DNA of 64,000 bases from Mesostigma viride (Eukaryota; Streptophyta; Mesostigmatophyceae; Mesostigmatales; Mesostigmataceae). Positions 1 to 12,141 of the stretch are shown here, one piece after another (the first letter of the stretch is position 1; every line of letters starts with the position of its first letter). Where the stretch lies: NCBI GenBank assembly GCA_009746045.1, contig RPFO01000026.1:2416047-2480046 (forward strand), in the 5' to 3' direction. The position numbers and the translations under genes are program-made. The notes beneath the pieces are model-generated. The model was given only the letters and a program-made list of their open reading frames with translations, did no database searches and was not told the origin of the DNA.

Positions 1-108
1 CGATGCCAACCGATCCTAACAGTCTCGGCCCTTGTTCCCAGGTTGTGATCTTGGGCTTGATGGCATGGTAGTACATCTACAAGACTCGGTGAAAGGCGTA
101 GACATCAT

Positions 109-159
109 CTGCTTCTATCTCGCTGCACACTTTGTACGTCTCGAATAGTACCAGCAGCT
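109..159 (-). repeat. Degenerate copy of an exon end (echo of 218-269)
   Basis: About 51 bp match the 3' end of the coiled-coil exon 371-218 at roughly 86% by eye. The copy lies downstream of the donor in the same orientation. It is one of many such exon-edge copies in this window. Confidence 0.8.
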
Positions 160-217
160 GCACCCACCAAAATTGCGCAAGCATCAATAGTCACCAAACA
201 TTAGAGCACCCACCCAC

Positions 218-3200
218 CTGCTTCCATCTCGCTGCGCACTTTGTACGTCTCGTACTGCACCAGCACCTCCGACTCCTCCGCCACCGTGCCCAGCTGGCGC
301 CGCAGCTCCGCGTTCTCCGCCTCCATCTCCCGCAGACGGCGCTCGAGAGCAGTGCTCAACTCCACCGCGACCTGGCACAGTGGGAGAAGGTCATGGGATT
401 TTAAAATCTAAGGGTAAGGGCGCGTGGCCACATCCGGTACCGCGTGCCCTCCCAGGTTGGCCACGACCGACTACGCCGGTGCGCCGGCTGCCAAAGTACG
501 GCTGCGATTCATGCAACAAGACATGGAGGACTTGAATGGGTGGTGGGGAAGGGGCCTGGGGCGTTGATGGTGCCACGGCATGATGTAGACTGTGGCTTGC
601 GACTCTGCTCAGCAGGCACCCGGTACAGGGGATGATGATTGACACTGTGGCTTCATGATCCCCATTGTGGCGTATCTAAATGTGCCGTCATCTAAATTTG
701 CCTTCAACTGCCATCTTGAACAGTTGCAGAGGCCTCCGATATGGGGGTTGCTGACCCTGAGCTCGATCGATGGGCCTAGTCAGAGGATGATTATTGTCCC
801 GGAGCAACTGGCACTGCAAGGGGGTTCTTGGAAGGTGTGCGAGACATTCATCACCGCCTGAAGGGATGCCACTTGGGCGGCATCGTAAGGTGTCGCACGA
901 ACTAGCGCATGCTTTCACCGCCGACGCTCCCATCCTTTCCCCAGCCCGATCCCACAACCTGCTCCCACCCTCCGAGTTCCCCTTGCTGTTATCGCAGCCA
1001 TGTTCTAGTATACCTCAAGCATGGAGCGCAAAGGGCCGATCATCAGGCTGGCAGGGCCACTACCGGAATGCATTCCGGGTAATGTACTTATGACGTGTGA
1101 GGTGGACCAGCCAGCGGTGAATGGGTCCTTTGCTGTTACCCCCCAAGGCCTTGGGGGACTGGCCCCAAGCAAACCGAGGCATTATCAATAGAAAATAGAT
1201 TAGGATGAATGTATGCTTCCAGTCACCTGGCTGTGACTACCACCACCATCTCGCTGCCTGGCCATCGCAGACCAATGCCCTGTGACGCACCTCTGCATGT
1301 GATTTGTTGAGGGAGTGCTCGCCCCCCGGGCTCTCCCTGTTGCCTCGCTGGTGCGGAGCTGGACTGGTGCCTGCATCCTCAACATCATCATCGAGAGAGA
1401 GGCAAGAATGAGGCGATGTTATATGCACTTTACTGTATCTATAGTACTATATATATAGTAGAGAAAGTTAGTCCTATGCAGTGTATCTATAGTACTGTAT
1501 ATATAGTAGAACATGTTAGTCCTATGCAGTGTATCGATAGTACCGTATATATAGTAGAACATGTAAGTCCTATGCAGTGATATGGCTGGCTGGGGAAGGC
1601 AGAGATATGTATTTGTATTATTATGTGAGACACCGCTCATGCCTTTCCCAAGACCATACAAGATGAACACAGAATCCAAGAGGCTGTGTTGAGACTGTCG
1701 TGAGATGACACGATCCAAGAGGCTGCGTTGAGAGGGGCGTGAGACGACACGATCCAAGACGCTGCGTTGAGACGGGCGTGAGACGACACGATCCAAGAGG
1801 CTGCGTTGAGACGGGCGTGAGACCACACGATCCAAGAGGCTGCGTTGAGACTAGCGTGAGACGACATGATGACGATGCTATGACTACGCAGCTTATAGAT
1901 AGAGAAAACCTGACGTTAGACAGTAAAGCATCTCTCATTATAGTACAAGAACTCACCGGCATTCCACGTGGCTGCCCGCTGGGGTTGGGCCGTGCGGTTC
2001 ACCTCTGCTTGCCGCGCCATCTCCTCTTGGTGCCTGCGTGACGGGGGCCATGTAACACAGCAAAGCATCGTCACTGCGGTAATTGGATCTGCAATCACTA
2101 ACTCGGCACAGACCTCGTGGGGCTTACAAACTGGATCTCAGCTACAGGCAACGTTACCAGCCGGCCATGTTACGCTCGGCCAGCCACTGGATGTAGGCAA
2201 CAAAAACAGCCGGCAATATGGGCGCTGCCTTTCCTCACTCTGGCATTTCGCTCGATGCAATCATACAAATAGTCTCATAGGGATAAAAAAGAGGGTTATA
2301 ATATGGTCGGGGTTGGGGGTTGGGGGCAGGGGTGTCCTGAAGTCCCATGAGAGGGATGGCATTTGTGTGTGGGGGGGAATGCGGTTCAACCTTTACCAGG
2401 AAGTGGAGCCCGGTATCCCCGCAACCAGGAGTCGTGCATGTTCTCTCGCATGGCCTTGTCCAGTCTGTCTGTGGACAACCCATTAATAGCTTAGTGAGGC
2501 CACCGCTGTGGGTGCCCACTGTAGTGACCACGATGTGCCCACTATAGTGACCGGGAGGGTGCCCACTTGCTGCGGTCTTTTTCCCTCTTTCGAAGGGGTC
2601 GTCTTGCGATCATGTTGATGCCAGCACTTATAAAAGGGAACGGCACGCAGGGGGATGCCAACACTGATGACTGATGCTTCCCACAAGCAGGCACGCCTAG
2701 AGCAGACACCGCTCTCACGCATATAGCATGCTTCCCTCTCACTCATATAGCATGAAAGTCATGGTGTATATATGCCTGCGATAATGCGCTCCCTCTCACT
2801 AATCTCACGAAAACATGGAACATTTAGACATGTGGGCTGCCTCCCACCCTTCGGCACAGACTGGAGATACCTGCGGGCGATGCGCTCTTTCTCCTTCATG
2901 TGGTTGAGCTGGATGCGGCTCAGCAGCTGCTGGTACCAGGTGCCGCCCAGAGGGCCACTCCCCCCCAGGGTCCCCAGGACTATCGGCGGGGAGTACGGCA
3001 CGCTTGCTGTGGGGCCGTGCTGGTGCCGAGGATCCGTGCCCGGCGTCCACGCGGCAGCGTCAGACGAGCGCGCAGTACCGGCCTCTGTCCCTTGAGCAGG
3101 GGCAAGCCAGGGAGGGGGAAATGATCAAATAGTTAAATGGTCGATGTTAATGGCACTAATGGGGCACGTGAGGCCTGCACTCTGCACTCTGCAGCCATCA

Positions 3201-6200
3201 ATGTTAGGGTTAATGCTCCGCGACTCCCCAACAAGACTACGTGACTAATTAATTAATTAATATTTATTTATTAATCAAGGCTAATGGGACAAATGGGGCA
3301 CATGGAGGGCAGCAGCCATGGGTCCCACGGGTATGGCATCACCGTGACCAATGACAGCCGCTACACCGTGGTGCAGAGTGCACCATTCGAGCCACGCAGC
3401 TTTTTGCTAGTCGACGGCGGGATGATTGAGCAAGTCTCCAAATCGTTGCCACGAGGGAACACGCATGCCCGCGGGCAAATTTACACTTGTCAAGAAGCCA
3501 TGCACTTGACATTCCCATGGATGGGCACCTTGGCTGCAGCGCACACAATTTCATGCCACCTATGGGAATGGCAGCGAAGGGCGGGAGAAAAGCACGTACC
3601 GCCTATGGACTTGGACGCCTGGTACGGAGACGGCTTGCTGAGTCCATCCCCTTGGAGGGGGGATAGGGCGGGGGTCAAGGGGGTGGCTGGCTGGCGTTGG
3701 TCGCGCCGTTGGGAGTGGGAGCTCTGCTTGGCATCGTGCTGGCAAACGCAGAAAGGGGCGCGCACCACATCCGGCCAAAGATCCAAGCATGTGTCATGCT
3801 TGGTCTCGTGCTCACAAAAGGGAGCCATGGAAAGTTTATGCATCTCACTTCGGGTCGAGATGCACGAATGTGCCTCAGCCCTCACCTCAGCACACGTTAC
3901 CAAAGACACCAGCAGCAGCCCATCAGCCCCCACAACCATGAACTGTTGCATGCTCACAGAAATAGAGACAAGTCTTCAGCGTGCTGCCCCCTGACTTGAG
4001 AACACAAGCTTAACGGTTTGACAGCTGAATAGCTTAATAGAAGTAGTTGAATGGCCTCCTAGCTTAATGGCTAAATGGCTTGGCAAGGTAATTATCCTTA
4101 CTTGTAGCCTACAACACCGAGTGTGAACAACACTGTCTATGGAATCAGCACTGTTGTCCGTGCAAGATTGGACGGTTGAGCTAACAGCTGCATTGATAGC
4201 TAACTGCTGCTACAGAGTAGATGGAAGGTCGAGCTATCAGCTGCACTAACAAACCTAACTAGCTGTGCTAACCATGCCGTACCTCCTCACACAGCTCCGA
4301 CAGCTCGTTGCGATGGCGCAGCTCTAGCATCTGCACCGCCTCTGTGTACCTGGGCATCATGGGCGGGGGATGAGGGCAACATGGTTTGCCACTTGCCAGC
4401 AGTCAGCCCAGAAGACAATAGCCAAGAAGCAGCCAAGAAGCAGCCAAGAAGCAGCCAAGAAGCAGCCAAGAAGCAGCCAAGAAGCAGCCAAGAAGCAGCC
4501 AAGAAGCAGCCAAGAAGCAGCCAAGAAGCAGCCAAGAAGCAGCCAAGAGGCAGCCAAGAAGCAGCCAAGAAGCAGCCAAGAAGCAGCCAAGAGGCAGCCA
4601 AGAAGCAGCCAAGAAGCAGCCAAGAAGCAGCCAAGAGGCAGCCAAGAAGCAGCCAAGAAGCAGCCAAGAAGCAGCCAAGAGACAGGGGCCATGAGTCACG
4701 AACCCTTCAGTGACATGAAACCAAAGACATTTGAAGGTTAGAATTTTGAAGGAAAGAATTTCGAAAACTGCATGGCGAGACCAGAAGCTCGTATGGCGTT
4801 ACCAAACGGCTTCAACGTCTCCCGTCTCCTAGGGTTGGGGTGCCACCAATTGCCCCCTCTCTGAGCCTGTCCAACACACGCGCGATGAATCCAATCAGAA
4901 ACTTGCCCCCGCTCATATCAACTTTGCAACTTTTCCCCACCCACCCACCCCCGTTCCTTCCCCCTTCCGGCGCCCTCCCCCCCCTCCTTCCCGGCCCCTA
5001 CATCCATCCCACCCGGATGCCCACACGCAATTCGAGAACAGTGAATCCCACCACACGCGCATGGCCAGATCTTTGGGCCGGTGGTGAGTCAGCGTTACTC
5101 TTGAAAAGATGTGAGGCGACATCAAAGAGCCAGTGACGCGTGCCAGCATCACATGGTTCGTGAGTACTCTTGACAGGATATGAGGCGACATCAAAGAGTC
5201 AGTGATGTGTGCCAGCATCAAAGAGTCATTGACGTGTGCCAGCATAAAAGAGCCAGTGATGTGCGCCAGCATCAAAAAGACAGTGGCATGTGCCAGCATC
5301 AAGTGGTGGCACAAATGGGTACCCACCTGTCCCTCATCTGCTCCAGGTGGGTGGTCAGCGCCTGCTCGTGTGCCTGCATCGCGTCCAGCTTGGCTTGCAC
5401 CGCCTGCGTTACGGGGAGCACCCAGGCCATAGGCAACATGACAGGTTCTTGCCGTGGGATGTTCGTAAAAAAAATGACGCAATTCTTGAAACATTACCCC
5501 CCGCAGGAAAATCACCCACAGTTAATCGCCCACGATTTTTTGCTTCCCGAATGCGGTCGATCACCACACCCTCCCTACGCTGCCGCAATAACTATCACCA
5601 ACAGAACGTGGTGACTTGTGACGTGAAGCATGGCTGCACGAGCCGCCTCGCCCAAGAGGCCTAAGAGGCGGCCTTGTGCGGCCTACTTGCAGGCCACACA
5701 TGTGGAGCATTTTGATACAGGCCCGAGCCAGACAATGGAAGAGGAGCCGCCCGCCGCAAGCACAAGTGGAGTGGTAAGACATACAAGTGGCCACACACAC
5801 ACACACTAATTCCACACACACCACATGCCACCCACCTTGAGCTCCTCCGTTGCTTTCTCACGGGCGCTCCGCTCCGACTGGGCCAGCGCCCGGGCGTCTT
5901 CCAGCTCCTTTCCTTTGGCATCCAGCTCACGAGCCAGCTTGCTGCTGCCGTTGGCCACCTGCTCCTGCGACTCTTGCAGCCGCTTCAACTCGAGGGAGAC
6001 GCCTGTGGGGAGGGGATGCGGGGGTATCGTGCATGGCAGAGAGGAAACTTTGAGAAAAGGGACTTTTCCGTTGTCAATTTTTTTTTTGGGGGGGGGGGAG
6101 CTTGTAGCCACGTGGCCACATGGCCAATGAAACAATGTCGTGCCCCGTGTGTGGCATGCGTGGCATCAGTCTCAACAAACTTGTTTCTAGACCGGCGCCA

Positions 6201-9200
6201 CATGCGAAGCAAGAAATACATGCAGCCACTGGAGTGGATGAGCTACGCGGAGACAAACTGAGTAGAGACTGAGGTCTGAACGAGGACAGGGAGATAGAAT
6301 AGACTGCATGTGTGCTCCTAACAGAACGGCTTGCCTTGCTTGGTGGCTACGATTGAGGTCCATCAGAGGACCATTGGAGATAGAAATTTAAGGTATGCCT
6401 GGTTCTCATGAGTCTACGTGCCTTCCAGGCGCTGCGTCGCTTGGGACAGCTCTTGTTGTAGCCTTGCCTCGCTTTCCTTTGCACGCGACAGCCGCGCTTG
6501 CAACGCTCGCTTCTCCCCCTGCCACATGTCCCACGCCGCAGCACCCTCCTGCGCGCAAGCATGCGATTGATGGATTCCAGGAGCACCGTACGGGTGAGCG
6601 TGGGGATACCATGGTGAGAAAGAATCGGCACACATGAAAATCCATGCAGAGCGGATCCTGCCGAATGGATGCGCCATGGGAATGTGTGAAAGAGGCGTAG
6701 CCATGATCAAGAAGAGAACAGTTTTGGTCTTCGGGTAACATCAATGAGGAAACCAGCGCAGACAACCAACGTGTTCAGTCAGCAAAGGATACAAGTATAA
6801 ACGCAGATAGGCAGGCGGATAACGGTTGTCTGCATTGGAGGGTACAGCCCATGATGGCACCTGACAACACACCATACACCGCATAAAAGATGAAAACAAG
6901 CCAACGAACCGCATGGGCAAACGCCAAAAAAATGTCTCATGGCCTGGATCTGGTTCTGCTGGATCTGGTTCACAACTGGCGTGTTTATGTGGGAGTGCCA
7001 GGGTCGCAACCGGCAACTTCCTGGGCTGACGCTAGCTGCTGGGGCAAGCATGGGGGAAATGTCTGACTGACAGAAGCAGAACGGCGGCAGAGACCTGCCT
7101 TTCCGCTTGGTTCATGAGGGAGAGATGCCATGGGAAGCTAAAGGAGAAGCCGCGTGGCCATGCACGGCAAAGGGAGGTGGTGGTGGCTTTGAAACTATAC
7201 TTGGAGAGACGAGATGAGTCTGGACCCACATTAATTATCTAATTAAGTTGGACTTCATCATCTAATTAACTTTAACAGGCAAGGGCCAGCTCCTTACCAT
7301 GGGAACAAACAAGGGCTGACATAGCTCACCAGCCCCTCCCGAAACAGACTGCTGCCGTCATCCTCCCACGTATCCGAGAGCAGCGCCGTGCCGTCTGCAC
7401 CTGCCACATCACCACCACCGTCGACTCTGGCCTTGAGGTGGTTGGTAGCCTGCACGGGCTGCCGCATCAGCCGCTGGAATTGGGCCTCTGAATGAACGAG
7501 GTGGATGAGCAGTGCATGCCAAGCATCCATAATATAGAAGAAAAGAGAGTCGTGATGAGGATTTGCAGAACCAGTCTGTGGGGAGAGCGGCCAGCAGAGG
7601 AGGTCATGTCAGGCAGACGGCATATTCCTCGTAGACCAGGAACACCAAGACCCCACGAGGCCAGCTGGGGGTCGCTCTGGGGTGTGTGCCAAAGAGCAAG
7701 GCTGACACAGTAAACCATAGGGGTGAGGCAGGAAGGTAGGCAGGAGTGGCGCAGGGGGTGCCCAGCCAAAAAGGCTACCCTGATTAGCACGGGTCGCCCC
7801 AGCGCTTGCTGTTAGGTTTCCATGATGCATTTGGTAATTGTGATTGCAATTGCATTATAACCATGTAGTGCCCCTGCAAATGCCCACAGAGCTCCCTAGG
7901 GACCACCACAGCGCACATTTAGGGGCCACGGCATGTAGGGACTGCCAGGATGCATATAACATGTCTTATACCTATAGACTGCCATAGTGCACATACGGTG
8001 ACCAAAACTATAGTGCCACCACGCACGCATTTGTGGGCTGCTTACACTGCACCAATACCCACGTGCCACCACTGCCCCTATCTACCTATACTGTGCACGC
8101 ACTGTGCATGCACCCATGGACGACAGCGACGCCTACCTGGTGTCAACACCAATGCTCCGCGACCAACACTTTCACAATCCAACCCTTATACTTGCCTTGC
8201 AAGGCACTAGTATTCTGTACTAGACCCATTGGTCACGATACTGGTCACGACAACGCTTGGGCGGCTGCCTTACAAAGCCGCAGACGAAGCACCCACCCAG
8301 GGACTGCCGTAATGTCTGTTCTGTGCCCATACCTGGCAATTCACTGCGACAAAAGCACACACTGGACTGGACTGCCACCATGACTGTACTCTGTGCGCAC
8401 CTCATAAATGCCAGCCTCTGCCAGCACGCACGCACCGATGGACTGCCACTGTGTGTCGTCTGCCAGCACATGCGCGTGCTTGCCCCGCAGCACAGCCGCC
8501 AGCTGGCGCGCGTGCCGCTCCATCTCATCCGCTTGTGCTTGCGTCTGCGTGAGCCGCGCGTCCAGCGCCGCGTGGCTGGCTCGCAGCCGCGCGTTGAGCG
8601 CTTGGATCAGGCGCTGCTCTTCTGCCGCCTGGTTGGCGGGTGAACGAGGGGAAAATACGGGGAGGGCGGTTGGGGGTGCAAAGGTGAGAAATACGGGGAG
8701 GGGGGGATGACCGGGGGGAGAACTACGTGAAAAAAGGGGAGAAGGAAGGCAGGAAGGCAGGAAGGACAGGGAGAAGAAAGGGGAGAAGTTAAGGAAGCAG
8801 GGGAGTAGTAAGGCTGGTGGGAGCGGGCGTGAGACGGGATGACACGACGGGGCACGAGGCAGTTACGATCCAACCGCTGATCTATTGCGGACTGCAAGGG
8901 CCAGCGGGATGCCAGGGGAAGGCAGCGGGGAGAAGTAAGGGTGAAGAGGGGGGGGGGGGGGGGGGCATAACGCGGGATAGACGAGGGGTGTAAGGCAGGG
9001 GTGTGCATCAGGCCATTACAAAAATGAAAACAAGTGGGATCTACCGTAAGACTTTCTCCATGCCACGATAAAGAGGCCACAGAACACAACACAACACAAC
9101 AGAGCCGTGCACAACTCTCTGTCGTCTGTCCTCCCCCCAGCCCCCTGCAATACGCCCTCCCCTCTCCCGGTAACGGCCACCACCGGTAGGCACCGAAGCC

Positions 9201-10977
9201 CCCCTGCACCGATGTTCAGGATTAACTGATGTTCAAGAAGTCACCTACTGGTTTCCCTTTACCTCCCAACTCGATGGACCAACACCTGATCTAACTGGCA
9301 GACTAGCCAACTACCTGTCAATCTCTGCTTAACCAATTACTGCCTAGACTTTTCACCCCCCTACTATGGAATTCCACCCCCCACTTATCTGCCTTGTAAC
9401 CACTCTCGGCGCACACACACGCACGCACACACAAATATATATATATATATATATATATAATTTTTTTTAAAACACACACACTCTCTCTCTCTGTCTCTCT
9501 CGGCACGCACTGGCTGGCAGCACGCCTTCTGCTCCGCCAGATTGAGCCTGTTGCCCAACTAGTATCCAGTACACAGGTCTAATAATTTATTATTTGACAT
9601 GGATGATAGCATACCTTCTGCTCCGCCAGCAGAAGCTTGTTGTCGCGGATTCCCTGCAGGCTGTGTAGCACGTCGTCGCGCCGGCCACACAGTGCGGCCA
9701 GCATGCGGTGGAGCAAGAGCAGGCGCTTGCGGGAAGTGGGGCCGCCTGCGCTTGCCTGGTGGGGCCAAGGGGCCAAGGGGATGAGGCGACAAGGGGACAA
9801 AGGGAGAAGGGGACAACGGCACAAGGGGACAGGGGGACGAGGGGACGAGGGGATGAGGGGCCAAGGGGACAAAGAGATAAGGGGCGGAGGGGCCGAGGGG
9901 GCGAGGGGCCGAGGGGCGGAGGGGCGGAGGGGCGGAGGGCCGAGGGGCCGATGGGCCGATGGGCCGATGGGCCGATGGGCCGATGGGCCGATGGGCCGAG
10001 GGGCCGAGGGGCCGAGGGGCCGAGGGGATGAGGGGGCGAGGGGACAAAGGGATGAGGGGACAAGCGAGGGGACAAAAGAGTGGACAAGAGAGAGGACAAA
10101 GAAAGGAGATGCAAGGGTATGCCAGTCGCCCATCCAATCCATACAACAGTGGTCCATCCACCCCGTAAGCATAGTTTACTAAAAAGATTCATTGAGAATG
10201 ATGAGCTATAGCCATGAGACCGGTCATGAAGCGTGAACTAGTAACAGCCCTATCAAGTTTACTATGTATTGGCTCACTCCATCCCAGACCACTTACCTGC
10301 ATCCCATGCAGGACCCGTCAGATGTCAATAGCCAGCGACCTGAACTGGTTTCGCGGTTGCTACAGTACGTCGGCACCAACTTCTGTTTCATGCGAAAACC
10401 CTAGGTTGCATCAACTGCCAAAGAAACTTTCTAGGGCGCGTCTTAAATGGCTTGCTATAGGGCATAAGAAGTCAGTTAAAAGAATAAGCTGCGTGAACTT
10501 AACTATTACTCTTCCCCTTCAAGACACGTATCGTGGCTTTTATTCATGCAACGGTTAACAATTACCCTGGACCTGTCACATTATTTTGGCGGTAGGAGTG
10601 CATGCCCAAAGCCGTCGACGAGGAAAGAAGGGTATGCTTACCGCCGGAGTAAACATGGACTCAATGTAATCAGACGGGTCTGTCAGGCCATCGTCTCGTG
10701 GTGTGAATTCTTGCGAGGGGCTGCTGCCGGATTCGGCATTGTTGTTCCCTTGCCGCTCCGGAAACGAGAAACTGTCGGTAGCCCAGTGCCCACGATCCTC
10801 TGGCCGCGAAGGATAACCATTTCCATTACGCGATCCACTGGAAGTCGACGAGCTGTCCCGCTTATCTCCTAGCCAAGGGGACGCGGACTCGGAGTGGATG
10901 TCGGAATAGCTGGGCATCCACGGATATTCCCCATTGAAACTTTTGTGATGGTTAACATGAGCGAATTCTGAATTCAT
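218..10977 (-). CDS. Large coiled-coil protein, 12 exons, 3' end outside window
   Basis: I do not recognise an ortholog. Exons on the minus strand, 5' to 3': 10977-10642, 9755-9615, 8628-8401, 7485-7330, 6548-6422, 6002-5836, 5403-5327, 4349-4283, 3082-2871, 2033-1957, 1370-1291 and 371-218. Every junction keeps reading phase, giving about 607 residues before the gene leaves the window. The first exon (112 codons) is Ser/Asp/Gly-rich and looks disordered. From exon 2 onward the product is Glu/Lys/Arg/Gln/Ala/Leu-rich with heptad-like spacing (for example ELKRLQESQEQVAN and ERRLREMEAENAELRRQL), typical of a structural or tethering coiled coil. The intron after exon 5 appears to use a GC donor. 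Two acceptors read CAGAG before GCC. The start ATG at 10977 is preceded by CCCAG, so an upstream exon is possible. Most introns carry minisatellites. Exon assembly is inference from splice sites and phase; function is unknown. Confidence 0.72.
1434..1578. repeat. 48-bp tandem repeat, three copies
   Basis: Three successive units of about 48 bp, each with a TATATATAGTAGA core and ending GTCCTATGCAG. They lie in an intron of the coiled-coil gene. Confidence 0.85.
1672..1866. repeat. 39-bp tandem repeat, five copies
   Basis: Five units of about 39 bp, each with ACGATCCAAGAGGCTGCGTT followed by a GAGACGGGCGT-like stretch. Because 39 is a multiple of three, the array is open in several frames, but the reading frames are repeat artefacts. 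Confidence 0.85.
4422..4680. repeat. 11-bp minisatellite AGCCAAGAAGC
   Basis: About 23 units of the 11-mer AGCCAAGAAGC, with occasional A-to-G variants (AGCCAAGAGGC). Eleven is not a multiple of three, so all three frames on each strand stay open and yield Gln/Glu/Ala/Lys-rich or Leu/Ala/Ser/Trp-rich pseudo-proteins. It sits in the intron between coiled-coil exons 9 and 8. Confidence 0.93.
5130..5315. repeat. About 27-31-bp degenerate tandem repeat (GTGCCAGCATCA)
   Basis: Six or so units share GTGTGCCAGCATCAAAGAGYCA. The array abuts the donor of exon 5403-5327. It resembles part of that exon (a CAGGCACACGAGCAG-like stretch), so it may have grown from the exon edge. Confidence 0.7.
8951..8964. 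repeat. Homopolymer G run
   Basis: An uninterrupted G run in an intron. Similar G runs occur at about 20710-20731 and 36742-36760. These are places where assembly or base calling could slip. Confidence 0.6.
9412..9490. repeat. Composite microsatellite: CA, AT, CT
   Basis: Successive CA-rich, (AT)n of about 25 bp, T/A-rich and (CT)n stretches within the intron between coiled-coil exons 3 and 2. Confidence 0.85.
9765..10090. repeat. GC-rich minisatellite (GGGGCCGA / GGGCCGATG family)
   Basis: About 320 bp of degenerate units around GGGGCCGA, GGGGACAA and the 9-mer GGGCCGATG. It fills the first intron of the coiled-coil gene just upstream of exon 2. Long Arg/Gly or Pro/Ser frames across it are repeat artefacts. 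Confidence 0.85.
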
Positions 10978-12141
10978 CTGGGCTCCACCGAGCTCGGCCC
11001 CACGCTTATCGCTTCTCCGTATTAAGGATTCCGCAGGCTATGTGCATTGTTCTAACTACATCATGTGGAAAATCATAGACGAAGAAGCAATTCACCTAGT
11101 TATGGCCATGACGAACTCGGTATTAATTCATGATTCAATTCATGATTCAAGTTTCGGTATTTTTTTCAATCAACGTTGGAGTCGGGAGATTGTTTGAAAT
11201 CCATGGACCAACAGCCATATTTGATATTCTACGTGGACAGTCGGATACGTAATGCTGGTCGCCCATGTTTAGAATGCCAGAAGTTTGTCGTCCGTGTTAC
11301 CTAAACCCACACTCCCAGTCTCCGACACTCGGCGTGTAATGACTACTGAGTAGGTAATCACTAGACGCTAATCAGTAATCACGTATGTACGTCATGCAGC
11401 TGCCTAATGCCTATGCCCGGGGGCCGGGCCCCCGGCTATTCCTCTGCTGTTCTTAGGGATTAGGTACCGGATTAAGAACTGGGGATTAGGAATTAGGCGT
11501 TAGGGATCAGGGATTAGGGAAGCTATTATTAGCAATTAGGTATTATTGACCAGGTGGGTTCAGTTTTATGTCAGTTCAATTCTGAGTGTTAGGTAACGAC
11601 GTAACATGATAATGGACTAACAATGGCAAGCTTTTCTCGCGAAATGCCGAAATCAGAAATGGCAGCCGAGGCCCAGAAACGTTACCGGGATGCATCACCG
11701 GGATGCATTATGTATGCAACGCATGTGCATTGTGCAACCGGGAAATATTAGACCAGCACGTGTTGTAGACCAACACGTCCGCCGGCCTGTTAAAGTAAAA
11801 ATTTATAGCGCACGTCCACGTGGGTATTTGACGCAAGTGGAAAGGCAAAGGACATGGAAAACTATCGTTACTAGCAAATTAAAACCACCACTTGCAATGC
11901 ATGACAAACTTAAGGCATCTCCGTGGAGAAGCAAAGAACGCAATAGTCGGGACAATAACACATATAGCAGTAACACAGTTGGTATCTTAAACCAGCGGGG
12001 GGATTATGTTCGCGCGAGATAGAGCAGCGGTATAGCTATTGCCATATTTTGTAAGAAAGCGTAGGCCAGCTTCTCGTTCCAGAAGGATAAATGCACCGTA
12101 TTGTCGACCATCCTCTACGATAATCTGATTGTGAAATTACA
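10978..12141. other. Divergent intergenic region
   Basis: AT-richer spacer between the minus-strand coiled-coil gene and the plus-strand ICMT gene, presumably holding both promoters. I see no coding exon with supporting splice signals. It contains a GC-rich inverted repeat near 11416-11435 and a short array of GGATTAGG-like units at about 11456-11520. No clear TATA box could be assigned. Confidence 0.5.

Noticed and set aside
4370-4741. Gln/Ala/Lys-rich frame and Leu/Ala/Ser/Trp antisense frames
   Set aside because: Translations of the 11-bp minisatellite; all frames are open because 11 is not a multiple of 3.
9559-10192. Pro/Ser-rich minus frames and Arg/Gly/Glu-rich plus frames
   Set aside because: Repeat translation of a GC minisatellite in an intron. 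The true exon here is 9755-9615 with matching phases.
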